From: Plecoglossus altivelis
Lineage: Eukaryota > Chordata > Actinopteri > Osmeriformes > Plecoglossidae
Direction: 5' to 3'
Length of the DNA stretch: 64,000 nt
NCBI GenBank assembly: GCA_036571765.1
Contig: BROE01000002.1
Coordinates: forward strand, 1,618,344 to 1,682,343
The translations under genes and the position numbers were made by a program. The notes below the pieces were generated by a model. The model worked only from the letters and a program-made list of their open reading frames with translations, made no database searches and was not told where the DNA came from. Positions 11,276-22,012 of this stretch are shown in pieces. Each line of letters starts with the position of its first letter. Position 1 is the first letter of the stretch.

Positions 11276-11699
11276 TTCATGAGCAAAGAGTGCTGTGCTG
11301 TACATGTGCAAAGAATACGATCAAGTTCGTAAAACACTTTGTTTAGACACCGAATCCAACAGGTGAAAGTAGACTCCAAGCAGTTTGGAAGAAGGTGTTA
11401 ACTTCCTAAAAAAAACATGGACAACTTAAAAAGGTCGCGCTTTCTATATGTTCTTCCTTGTTCTTCTCTGTACTTCTTTTCCGGGGACGCACATTTATGC
11501 GGGTGAAACGTTTTTTTTAATAACTGTCTACAAAACCCTTTACCACACACCACATCCACGTCGACTTCAAAATGCTCTTAACATTCTTACCTTTAAATCA
11601 GCCTTGATTATTGGTCAGAAATCAATGTGTGGAATCAATGAAAATCAATGTGAGACGCGCAAAAAAGACTTCCGTTCCTTTTCCGAGTAAGCGTTGAAG

Positions 11700-11862
11700 T
11701 GAAAGTCTGCCTCACAGAGCCACCGTGCTACAGAAGTACAGACATACAACAGTACAGGCAAACAACAATCAATTTAAAATAAATATAACAATTTTCCTAT
11801 ACATAAACTAAACAAGATACAAACTATACAAACTGTACGAATACTTACCGATGTACATGTAC
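11700..11862 (-). repeat. Dispersed repeat family A, truncated copy
   Basis: Starts at GCCTCACAGAGCCACCGTGC and continues through CAATTTAAAATAAATATAAC and CTATACATAAACTAAACA to GTACGAATACTTACCGA, as in the copy at 32345-32560 but lacking its first 60 or so bases. Confidence 0.7.
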
Positions 11863-12073
11863 CTGTGCACAAACACTGTAATACCCATATGTACCGTATG
11901 TTCAATATCGTGTATGGTCCTAGAAAAAACCCCCAAAGGAGAAACACTAACCCTAATGCAGAGAGTAACTGGCTACATGCATGGAACACACCTGAGTTCT
12001 TGTATTCAAGGGAAGATAACACACCTATGATAAATTAGTAGTTGACGTCTCCAACTCATCTGCCTCCCCACAG

Positions 12074-12499
12074 GTGCACCTGGGGGGCAAGGTGAGGCGC
12101 GTCACAGCCTTCCGTACCTGCTTGGCTACCCTGAAGGGCTTCTCAGAGCGGGAGATTAAGACCTGCCTGAACCTTGAGCTACGCATGGCGCTAGGCTTTC
12201 TCCCAGCCAACGCTTCCTTCTCCAACAAGTGTGACGACATGCTGAAAGGGAATATGAGCATGGGCTTCTACCAGGGCTTCATGACCCACAAGGTGGAGGT
12301 CCTGGGCGGGGATCGCTACATGCCAGGCATCCTCTACCATCAGGATCAGGATCCATCTGAGGCCTACAGTGCCTGGATGACCAGCCTCCAGGCCAACCCT
12401 GACGTGGTCTCCTACGCCATCTTTCCCCTGCACCAGCTGGTGGACGACCCCCGGGTCAGCGCCAATCTAGGAACAGCCGTCAGCCAGNAGTGTTGTTGA
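12074..12499 (+). pseudogene. MACPF / MPEG1 (perforin-2)-like fragment
   Basis: A single open segment after an apparent acceptor (gcctccccacag|GTG) encodes about 138 residues resembling the C-terminal half of a MACPF domain of the macrophage-expressed gene 1 type. Landmarks are VHLGGKVRRVTAFRTC, CLNLELRMALGF, THKVEVLGGD and NPDVVSYAIFPLHQLV. MPEG1 proteins are pore formers acting on phagocytosed bacteria. Neither the front of the MACPF domain nor the later MPEG1 regions and transmembrane segment were found nearby. After an ambiguous base at 12488 the frame ends in TGTTGTTGA. Either one exon of a gene disrupted by assembly or, more likely, a gene fragment. Confidence 0.6.
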
Positions 12500-13014
12500 T
12501 TAAGTTCCATCCATCCATGTTGAGGGAACGGTCTCTGCTGCCCCCTGCTGGTGAGTAGGCTGATCTGCAGCACTGCTACTGAAACTTCAACCTGTATATG
12601 AAAACCCAGAAGAAAATGGAAGTCACACAGGACAAAGAACGTATTCAAACACCACACGCACCAAATAATCATTATAAATTGTGGTTCTGAAAGTTATAAA
12701 AGTCTGAACACGGAGATAGAATTCAAACGTGTGCATTTTGAAGGAGGATCTTTAAGCTTTCGACCAATCACTTTCCAATGTCAGTGTCTGTAACCAACAT
12801 CATTGGTTGTATTCCTGTCACCGTAAAGTCTTCAAAATGCAACGTGGAGGAAGTTATGATCTAACTGTTATCTATTATAACTAACTATAATCTAACTGAT
12901 GTAACTACATAAATCATTAAAATAATTAAACTGTAAAACATTCCACTACAGTAGGAGGCTGTTTTTCAACGTTGTCCAACAACGGTAGGATAATAATTCT
13001 TAAATGCGATGTCG
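12500..13014. other. Intergenic, no gene seen
   Basis: AT-rich sequence between the MPEG1-like fragment and the gene A promoter. No exon recognised. Confidence 0.4.
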
Positions 13015-13065
13015 TTTACATCCGGTAAGTATTTACTTGCGGGAAGCGGAAACGCTGACATTGCG
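13015..13065 (+). promoter_or_regulatory. Promoter-like block of gene A
   Basis: ACATCCGGTAAGTA and GCGGGAAGCGGAAACGCTGA, 250-290 bp upstream of the start codon. The paired CCGGTA/CCGGAA and GGAAGCGGAA elements recur upstream of genes B, C and E and resemble ETS-family sites of ubiquitously active promoters. Confidence 0.4.
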
Positions 13066-13309
13066 AGTGGACCGCTGGATCCGTAGGAATTTGTAGAAGA
13101 GCTGGCACAGTATGTTATGCAGTATAAATACAGTGGATTAGCGAAGTATGAACAGCAGGTGTAAATTACTGGATATATTCAGTAGGTAGTAAAGCTGGAT
13201 AGCATTGTGGCTGAAAAGGGCGTCAGTATTATTCACCATGAACTCTACTGGGCGAGCGAGAGAGCCCGGAGCGATTTCAAACGTATCTGTCCAAAGCATT
13301 ATTGCCAAA

Positions 13310-15335
13310 ATGTCACAATCGGATGCATTCAGAGAGTTTCTACGTGAGATCCTGTCAATGGCAGCTTTGGAGATATTCGGTGGAGTTGAAAAAACGCTTG
13401 CTGAGTACAAAGAAGAAATATCTCGTTCTGAGGAGGAGAGGAAGAGGCTACAACGGCTGTTGGACGTTGTTACTCAGCCTAAGATCAAGTTACACCGAAC
13501 AGGTTCGATATTCGTACTCAGTAATGAAATGTCGTGAGGTCATTTTGAGCGAATCTTGAGTGTGATTCGGGAGTACCGAGTAGTCTCAGAGAGTGATTCG
13601 TTCATTTTCGCGTGGCCGAGACACACACAAAAAAGTAAAACTAACAAAAGCTTTAATTATCTCTTCGGAACAAATCACATTTACGTCTTACGCGAAAGTT
13701 GAACGAGGTAAACATGTCTATTTCCACTCCTTTGTCTCCCTAGCAGATCACTTGAAAAATGAAACGACTACAGGTTTGTTATTGTTATATTGTATCGTAT
13801 TGTTATACGTTACTTCCAGTTCAGTTCAGTGCAGTGGAATAGTTTGCCGCAATAATCACATGCTTGTGTGATAATAAATGACCACTTCAAATCACACAAA
13901 CGGACATGATGCGTCGTTTTGCTGCGGGAATGTTTCTTTGAGAATAGTATCTGCTTGTTTACTTGCACTAACTTAAAGAGTACATAAGAATGTGATACAT
14001 GTTTGCAGTGGACGTATTCAGGCTAGGGGATTGGCTATAAAATGTGAATAACTTAGCAATGTATTTAAATGTAAAAAAAATTCTAATCGGATAAAAAAAT
14101 TCAAGCTTCCGAAATTTCAGTCTGCTATTATTTGAATAGTGAAAGTTAGATCACCCAAAAATCTGAGCTGAAAAAAAATGATGCCAAGAAATTAACTTGC
14201 CAGACATATTAAACTAGAGAAACAAGTTATCTTTTTCTATGTATGAATTTTTGGAGTCTTTTCTCTCTCATGCATATCAAACCTATTATAACATCATAAG
14301 TATGTAACAGGCTAAAGTAAAAGAATAACGACCAAACAACTACACTAACCCTAACATTGGCTACATCTTACTGTTCTCTTGTCTCTTCTTCCTACAGGTG
14401 TGCAGCATCTCTCTCTCCTGAAGCCCCCACAGATTAAAGAGGAACAGGAGCTGTGGACCAGTCAGGAGGAAGAGCAGCTCCAAGGACTGCAGTCTGAAAC
14501 CACAGACTCCATCTTCACTTCTCTCAGTGTGGAACATGATTCTGATACGGAGTATGTTCCACATCTTGTCCAGGCTGTTAAAGTGGAAGACATAGAAGAA
14601 GACTCTCTATCCAGCAGCTCAACTGAGGAGCAAATCAAAGCAGAGCCTCATGTACAAGACTATGCAGCACCAGAACCAGACAGTGACTCTCAGTCCCTCT
14701 CTGTTGTAGCTCCAGACTGTTCTGCAGCTCAGAGATTGGAGGAACATGGAGGAGTGATGTTTTTACAGAACAAAACGCATAACAATGAGGCTGTTTCAAG
14801 GAACAATCGACCACAGGGAAGTCACACAGGAAAAGCAATACATCAGTGTCAACAGTGTAACAAAACATTTGGTCAGAAATCTACTTTGGCTGATCATATG
14901 AGGACACACACTGGAGAAAAACCTTATCAGTGTCCACATTGTAACAAACTGTTTTCCTATAAGTGTAATCTAGTTGGACACCTGAGGACACACACTGGAG
15001 AGAAACCGTTTCGATGTCAACATTGTAACAAGACCTTTCGACAGCAGTCTGGTTTGGTTGATCACATGAGGATGCACACTGGAGAGAAACCATATCGGTG
15101 TCGAGAATGTAACGAAAGTTTCATGCGAAGGCATCAGTTTCTTGTTCATGTGAGGAAACACACAGGAGAGAAACAGTTTCAGTGTCAAGAATGTCAAAGA
15201 ACGTTCATTTGGCGTTATCTATTGGTTCGTCATATGATGAGGACTTTTGTGTGTCATGAATGTAACAATACGTTCTGCAAAAAAAGTGATTTCGATGATC
15301 ATATGCGGACGCACATAGACCATTTATCTTTTTAA
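13310..15335 (+). CDS. ZNF gene A: coiled-coil plus six C2H2 fingers
   Basis: Two exons, 13310-13502 and 14398-15335, join in phase (HRT|GVQHL) to give 376 residues. Exon 1 (64 codons) begins MSQSDAFREFLREILSMAAL and ends QPKIKLHRT. It is the teleost ZNF coiled-coil module; the start was chosen because every paralogue has ATG at the equivalent place and exactly 193 bases to the donor. Exon 2 begins with PPQIKEEQELWTSQEEEQLQ, then an acidic linker with VKVED, AEPHVQDYAAPEP and SVVAPDC, then fingers joined by TGEKP linkers. Finger five (FQCQECQRTFIWRYLLVRHM) has lost its second histidine and linker and runs into finger six. Presumably a nuclear DNA-binding regulator; no target can be read from sequence. 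Confidence 0.85.
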
Positions 15336-16199
15336 GGTTACAAGGCCAATTTCATCGAACACCTGATGACTGTGGGAGAAATTTAAAGATGCACCACTTT
15401 TAAGTTTATTTTCATCTGTATGTGTACTTGATGTTTAATATCTTTGTGTTGCTGTTATATTGACTGCATAAGCACCCCTCATGTTAACATATTGCCTTCC
15501 GTTGTGTAGGTTCACCTCAAGTTCTTTAGTGTTTTAATATTATAGTGTTTAGGGAGCACCAATCCTTACTCAGACGAGACGTAAGAGGCTGGGGTCAGAG
15601 GTCGGGCTAAGAAGCAGGAAAACTGACTGATGTTTTTTGTTTTTAGTGGAGTAAAACAACCAAAAGATGAATCTGTTTGGACATTGAACTTTATTTTAAC
15701 TGCATTCAGACAGTCTTTTAAGCTGCGTTGGTTGAAATTTGATTATAAAATGTTTTTTACGGCAAAATTCCACGAAACAATTGCACATTAAAACACATTG
15801 CAGAAAAACATTGCGTGCGAAAAACAGTCAAGTGTACATCAAACCTATAAAATTACCTCTGTAACTAACAAGTAAAACACCATGTGTATGCCATGTTTTG
15901 AGTGAGTGTAAAATGACAATACTGGTCGAAAGACAAGCGGGGGTGGCTAGCATGCACACGTTACTTGGTCTACAACGCTTATTCGTTAACGTATCTGTGA
16001 TTTAATATCACCGATGAGAGGATGCTGGTTTGTGAACGTTCAGCATTTAAGTTCTATTAATAACATGAAAGGAACTACTTTAATGGTTATCAGCTACATC
16101 CTAAACCACGTGTATGTAGCTGTTTCTGACTGAGTAGAATCTTACAGACGATCGTTTGTTTTCCACAATCTGATAACGGCCGATGTCCACACACTAGAC
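15336..16199 (+). other. 3' flank of gene A
   Basis: AT-rich, probably the 3' UTR and downstream DNA. No further coding sequence seen. Confidence 0.4.
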
Positions 16200-16411
16200 C
16201 AGGGGTCTCCAATCCTGGTCCTGGAGGGCCGCTGTCCTGAAGGTTTTCAGTGTTTCCCTGCTCCAGCACACCTGAGTCTAATAAAGGGTCATTATGAAGC
16301 TTCCACAGAGCTTGGTAATGGCTCATTCATTAGAATCAGGTGTGCTGGAGGAGGGAAACATCTAAAACCTTCATGACAGCGGCCCTCGAGGACCAGGATT
16401 GGAGACCCCTG
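16200..16411. mobile_element. hAT-type palindromic MITE, copy 1
   Basis: A 212-bp near-palindrome starting CAGGGGTCTCCAATCCTGG and ending with its inverted complement, flanked by an exact 8-bp target duplication CACTAGAC (16192-16199 and 16412-16419). The 8-bp duplication and CAG...CTG ends are diagnostic of hAT elements. No transposase. Confidence 0.9.
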
Positions 16412-16917
16412 CACTAGACACTACATACGTGGCAGGACAGCACTTTTTTTAAACAATAAATTGCCTTTCCGTGCGTTACAAACAACCAGGTATAATGGGA
16501 GTGTATGAAACGGTTAGAAATCATGCAAAACAGAAGATATAGTTTGCTCTGATATTCTGTGCATAGATAATGTAGAAGATTAATATGGGGAAAGGGCTTT
16601 CTAACGTTTGGGACTTTTTGCAACATCCAACCATAAATGCGAGTAAAAGTTTGGCTGAGTAACTTGTTCTTCGTCAGTGTAAAGTGGAAAATATATAGTG
16701 GTTAAGGAATGTTCTAATGACATTATAGTTATATGATATGATTTATATTATACTATACCACATACATATATACACATATGACATATATATTTTATATATA
16801 TGTAAAAATTAATCATTGTAGGCCAACATGTATAAAACGACATACAATCTTGAATAGTTGGAACTCCACAACCGCAAGAAGCGCGTAATGTTGTTTAACT
16901 GCTGACCGGATAAACCT

Positions 16918-16968
16918 GATGTTTACATCCGGCACGAATTTCCAAAAGGAAGCGGAAGTGCCAACCAC
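16918..16968 (+). promoter_or_regulatory. Promoter-like block of gene B
   Basis: ACATCCGGCACG followed by GGAAGCGGAAGTGCC, about 230-270 bp upstream of the gene B start codon. Arranged like the block upstream of gene A. CGGAAGTG is a consensus ETS core. Confidence 0.45.
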
Positions 16969-17192
16969 GTTCATGAGTGGACTGGCTAAAATTAGGACGC
17001 ATGTCTAAATGCAGTGTGAAAACATTGGATCACTAGTAAGCACTTCATTTGTTGCTTCCTCGCAGTTAACATAAATAGAACCGGAGGAGTTGATCGTTAT
17101 ATATGACTACTGTTCGGTAAAAGCTCTTCCAGGCGAGAGACCAGGAGATAATAATAGCCAACAGTGTTGTGTATCAGATATACACCGCTAAA

Positions 17193-20100
17193 ATGTCTAA
17201 ATGGGATGAGTTTGGAGAATTCATCCGTGATATGCTAACAAAGGGAGGTTTTAAGATTTTTGGACGATTTCAAAAAACGTTTGCTGAGTACAAAGAAGAA
17301 TTCTCTCGTTCCGAGGAGGAGAGGAAGCGGCTACAACGGTTGTTAAACGTTGTTTCTCCACCCAAGATCAAGCGACGTCGAACAGGTTCGTTACTCATTC
17401 AATGTTTTTGAGTTTTTATCTAATTTTGTATCGTTTCCTGATTAATACTATCAGTTCGGACGTGTTTGCTGTTCCAGTGTAGTTTTTTCATCTGGTTCTG
17501 GGTTGGTTTGTTTCACAATGGCTGACACACACAAGAGGAAGAGGCGATGGTAACTAATCCGACAGATAAATAAATTGTATGTAACATAACGTGACTTAAA
17601 CACTACTTAGCCTATACTTAGAAGCAAATTCAACATACCCGGTATACAAATATTGTAGTTGGCATCAAGCGCAATAGCTCTAAAGCAGGGGTCTCCAATC
17701 CTGGTCCTCGAGGGCCGCTGTCCTGAAGGTTTTAGATGTTTCCCTCCTCCAGCACACCTGATTCTAATGAATGAGCCATTACCAAGCTCTGTGGAAGCTT
17801 CATAATGACCCTTTAATAGACTCAGGTGTGCTGGAGCAGGGAAACACTGAAAACCTTCAGGACAGCGGCCCTCGAGGACCAGGATTGGAGACCCCTGCTC
17901 TAAAGGATTGTCATGACCGTGGTTATTAATTCCTTAACACAAGAAAAGCCAAGTATTGGTCATCGGTGGTCGTGAAGACAAACATTTTTTTGTCCTCGTT
18001 CAAATCGAAGATTATGCTTCACCTAGATATGTTTTTAGTTTGAATGAAACGAAGATCTGACTGTTATTTAAAATGACAATCCTGTTGGTTGAATCGAACA
18101 ATTGTCTCTGTGACTTTCTAAGGTTTTTATTATTCAAGTTTCAGCTGTACCACAAGCCCAGAGACTGACACTTACAGTTGTCCTTATCTACACTTATTGA
18201 CACTGTGTTTTTGCACTGTTACATTTTTGCACTGGTCTGTTTTTACTGTCACGCTGTAGTTCACAGTTATGCACCATCAGACAAGCATATTCCTTGTATT
18301 TGTGTTGGGGATGTTATAGAACAGTTGTTTATCAGAAGGGTGTACAGAGGTGTGTTAGGTTTGCGTGAGCTGACCTTTAGTACAGAACAGAATGGAGGAC
18401 AGAAAGAAGAGGCTGCGTGTTTTCAGTTGCGTCGTTAGGAACCCAGTTGAGGAATCTTGCGTTGACGTGGTTTTCCCGCTTCAGAAAGGTCAGTTTAGGA
18501 TAGGGCTGTGTGTTTTCATTCCTCTCCAGTGTGTTGATGATTAACTCCTGTTGAGCAAGAGGTTTAATTGAACAAGCGTTTCTATTTTGACAGGTCTGGT
18601 CAGTCTGACCCAGACAAACGCACGTACCAACAGCAGTGGCAACAGACTTCAGTCGCTGAAACAGTGGGGCAGGGGGCGATTGCATTCCCAAAAAAACTTT
18701 TAGCAGGTCCTTATACGAACCCTTGCGCTCTCTTTGGAGGTCAGAGTGACCCAAAACTATGTTAAATGCACATGCGCACCCCCACAATGAGACATTTAGC
18801 TTGTATGTGCTTGATTGAACTCAGGCAAAACTGAATATTTCTGATTCATGCACAGCATGGCTGCACATTTCAGTGCCCAAAAGGGTAAACATGCTATTAA
18901 CCTGCTTTATTTCAAAGGTTGAAGGTGGGGTCTTTTTGACCATGAGGACAGGGTGAGTTGCAGAATCCGAAGAGAGCACGAGGGTTAAGTGGAGACAGCT
19001 ATCTGGAAGGAGTGTTATTCAGGGGCTGTTGGTGTCAGACGCACATCTGGCAATATGGGACCCCCACCAGCAAGATGACGTCTATGCACTCGTTATTAAT
19101 CAAAGATAGATGGAGATAGATGGAGATAGATGGAGATAGATGGAGATAGAGATAGAGAGATAGGCAGATCGAGATAGATGGCATTGGCTACCTCTAATTG
19201 CTGTCTCCTCTTCGTCCCCCAGATGTGCAGCATCTCTCTCTCCCTGAACCACCACAGATTAAAGAGGAACAGGAACTGTGGACCAGTCAGGAGGAAGAGC
19301 AGCTCCAAGGACTGAAGTCTGAAACCACAAACTCCATCTTTACCAGGGATTCCAACTTGCATATCAAAACATTTCTCAGTGAGAGATTAACAGCAGCGGC
19401 TTCAGAGATTTTTGAGACTTTTGAATCAACTTTTGCCGAGTACCAGGAAAAGATCTCTCGTTCTGAGGAGGAGAGGAAGCGGCTACAACGGCTGTTGGAC
19501 GTTGTTACTCAACCTGAGATCACGTTACACAGAACAGGTTTGATAATCGTACTTTCACGGTTTAAGCTGGTGGATGTAGAATCATTATGTTATAAGAAGG
19601 GGAAGCTACATTGGAATGGCCAATGCTGTTGGACCATGTTTCACAGGGTCTGTCCAACATAATTATTTTTGTGTCTTCCTTGTTGACAGTGTTAGTCTTC
19701 CTATTAAGTCATGATGGTATCGTCAGGAGCGTTTTAGCTGTCAGGTCTCCAAGAGATGGTGCACTTTCTTGTGGTTAACTACACTGTTCTTCACAGAGAC
19801 CAACTGTTCTCTTCTTCCTACAGATGTGCAGCATCTCTCTCTCTTGAAGCCGACACAGATTAAAGAGGAACAGGAGCTGTGGACCAATCAGGAGGAAGAG
19901 CAGCTCCAAGCATCGCAGTCTGAAACCACAGACTCCATCTTCACTTCTCCCAGTGTGAAAAATAACTCTGATCAGGAGGGCTTCTCTGTGTGTTCACATC
20001 TTGACCAGACTGTTAAAATGGACATCAGAGAAGGAGACTCTTTATCCACCAACACAACTGAGGAGCAAATCAAAGCAGAGCCTCATGTACAAGACTATGC

Positions 20101-21889
20101 AGCACCAGAGCCAGGCAGTGACTCTCAGCCCCTCTCTGTTGAACATCAGAGTTTTCTGGAAACTTTGGAATCCAAGAGAACACATGTAAACGAGTCTGTC
20201 TCCTGGGATAGTCTATTTCAACAATGCAGCGAGAGATTCAGCCACAATTCAAATCACACGTCGGTTACAATGTCTCAGAGTGTGCCATCCAAGCAGCATA
20301 AAGGACTGGACTTTCTCCAGAACATTAACGAGATGGACTCGGAGGGCGAGCAGTGCGTGGACGGAGAGGACGACGGAGACGAGTGCTGCGTTGTCTCGGA
20401 TTCGGGCTCAGAAACAGACTCTGAAGTGGAGCGTGCGGGAGAGTCGTGGTGGCGAGACACGGCGAGAGATGGTACAGTGTGGGTGGAGCAAACAGCCAGC
20501 TGTTCCCGGGGGAGGGGGCGGGAGGGCGGAGCTATAAAAGAAGTTCCTGGCCCCACAAGCTTCGCGAAGGATAAAATCAAAAGCCCACTTAGCAGTTTCC
20601 TGTGTTTGATTGACACGGAAATGTGGCAGAAGATTCGACTGTACACTGAAGCGGAAGCAGAGCGGAAAAGCGAAAAGTTCAAAGTGTCCGACGAGGAACT
20701 GAAGGCGTTTGTGGGTCTCGTTTACCTCAGAGGCATCATGGGAGGTACCAGTGTGAAAGTGGACGACTATTGGTCAGCTGATTTGGGGAATTCCATTTTC
20801 AAAGATACAATGTCTCGTCAGAAGTTCCGAGACATCATGCGTTACCTCCGCTTCGACGACAAGAACACACGGTCGGAACGCCTGCTGACAGACAGGTTTG
20901 CGATGATGTCGGAGATATTTGACAAGTTTGTGAAAAACAGCATAGCTTCTTACACGCCGGGAGAAAACATCACGATCGACGAACAACTTCTGCCAACCAA
21001 GGCTCAGTGTCGCTTCACGCAGTACATGGCCAAGAAGCAGGACAAATTTGGCATTAAATTCTGGGTGGCCGCAGATACGTCAACCAAATACATGTTGAAC
21101 GCCCTGCCTTATCTTGGCAGAGGTGACAGTGGTGCGGATGGGCCGCGCTTTTCGGACAGTGTTCTGATGCACCTAGTTGAACCTTTCTTGGGAAAAGGAA
21201 GAAATGTAACAACTCATAATTTCTTCCCTTCGTTGGCGCTGGCCAACAGTCTTTTTGCGTACAAAACCACCGTTGTCGGAACAGCAAAGAAAAGCGTCAA
21301 AGGGATGCCCCGGTGTGCGCAGGCGCAGGGCGAAAGGTTTTCTACCAAGGTGTTAAAGGCTGGGAAGGTGTCGCTCACGGTCTATCAGGCCAAAGCCAAG
21401 GCAAACATGTGCATCCTCAGCACCATGCATCAGACTGTTTTAACTGACGATAGTGCCAAAAAACTTCCCAACACTGTTTCCTACTACAAAAGCACCAAGG
21501 CTGGTGTGAATGCACTAGACCAAATGGCACGACAGTATTCAGTAAGAGGAGGCAGCCATCGTTGGCCGGTAGCCGTGTTCTACAACATCTTGGATCTGGC
21601 TGCAGTTAATGCCCACATCCTGTACACGCAGAGCATGAACGTGAGGATCAGCAGGAGGAAGTTCATCCTGAGGCTGGTGAAGGAGCTGTGTGCTCCTCAG
21701 AAGAGTTCCAAGGTCGAGGAAGCTCGGAAGAGACTTCTACCTGAATCTACCTTCCAGCCTTTGAAAAGGAGACGGTGTCAAGTCAACCGATGTTCGGGGA
21801 ACAAAACGTTTGATATCTGCCAAGCGTGCAAGCGGCTTGTTTGTGGAAAATGCTCTAAGAATTCACCAAAATTGTGTTTGGAGTGTTGA
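17193..21889 (+). CDS. ZNF-module / piggyBac transposase fusion gene B
   Basis: Three exons, 17193-17385, 19223-19537 and 19824-21889, join in matching phase to give 857 residues. Exon 1 is the 64-codon family start (MSKWDEFGEFIRDML to KIKRRRT). Exon 2 holds DVQHLSLPEPPQIKEEQE and a second coiled coil (FLSERLTAAASEIF, SRSEEERKRLQRLL). Exon 3 repeats the IKEEQE module and the acidic AEPHVQDYAAPEPGSDSQ linker, as in the ZNF paralogues. It then passes a finger-like remnant (QQCSERFSHNSN) into a piggyBac-type transposase from MDSEGEQ. Landmarks: FVGLVYLRGIMGG, FRDIMRYLRFDD, SYTPGENITIDEQLLPTKA, DKFGIKFW, VEPFLGKGRNVTTHNFF, GVNALDQMARQYSVRGGS, RWPVAVFYNILDLAAVNAHI, and a C-terminal Cys-rich domain ending CLEC. 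The family DDD triad reads D, H, N, so no transposase activity is expected. Probable role: DNA-binding fusion regulator in the nucleus. Alternative: a recent insertion read through by chance. Confidence 0.75.
17686..17897. mobile_element. hAT-type palindromic MITE, copy 2
   Basis: Same family as 16200-16411, inverted throughout (palindromic), in intron 1 of gene B. Exact 8-bp target duplication CTCTAAAG at 17678-17685 and 17898-17905. Confidence 0.92.
17906..19100 (+). other. Rest of gene B intron 1
   Basis: About 1.2 kb without recognised exons or repeats. Short open frames on both strands show no domain. Confidence 0.4.
19103..19182. repeat. GATAGATGGA microsatellite
   Basis: Tandem 10-bp GATAGATGGA then GATA-type repeats, just before the acceptor of gene B exon 2. 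Confidence 0.85.
20333..21889 (+). mobile_element. piggyBac-type transposase domain captured in gene B exon 3
   Basis: From MDSEGEQ to the stop, about 518 codons, roughly the full length of a piggyBac transposase. Order: acidic N-terminus, dimerisation/DNA-binding region, RNase H-like core, C-terminal Cys-rich zinc domain. First catalytic Asp is present (GAC 20978-20980 in ITIDEQ). The second is His (CAT 21215-21217 in NVTTHNFF). The third is Asn (AAT 21509-21511 in GVNALDQM), while the following LDQ Asp (21518-21520) is kept. No frameshift or internal stop. No inverted terminal repeats with TTAA duplications were recognised around it. Confidence 0.85.
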
Positions 21890-22012
21890 CGGAATGGTGT
21901 GTCAAGCTGTGCTTGGACTGTCGACACAGTGGTGTGTAAAGCTGTGTTTGGAGTGTCGACACAGTGGTGTGTCAAGCTGTGCTTGGACTGTTGACACAGT
22001 GGTGTGTGAATC
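21868..22012 (+). repeat. 36-bp minisatellite at the fusion stop codon
   Basis: About four units of AGCTGTGYTTGGASTGTYGA plus CACAGTGGTGTGTMAA begin inside the last transposase codons (TGTTTGGAGTGT, encoding CLEC) and run into the 3' UTR. The array seems to have grown from the end of the coding region. Confidence 0.75.

Noticed and set aside
11448..11690. 80-codon plus frame with a hydrophobic start (MFFLVLLCTSF)
   Set aside because: Looks like a signal peptide, but nothing after it matches a family and no splice context links it to the MPEG1-like fragment.
16090..16326. MSHYQALWKLHNDPLL frame, repeated at 54829-55059
   Set aside because: It is the interior of the palindromic hAT MITE, present in several copies.
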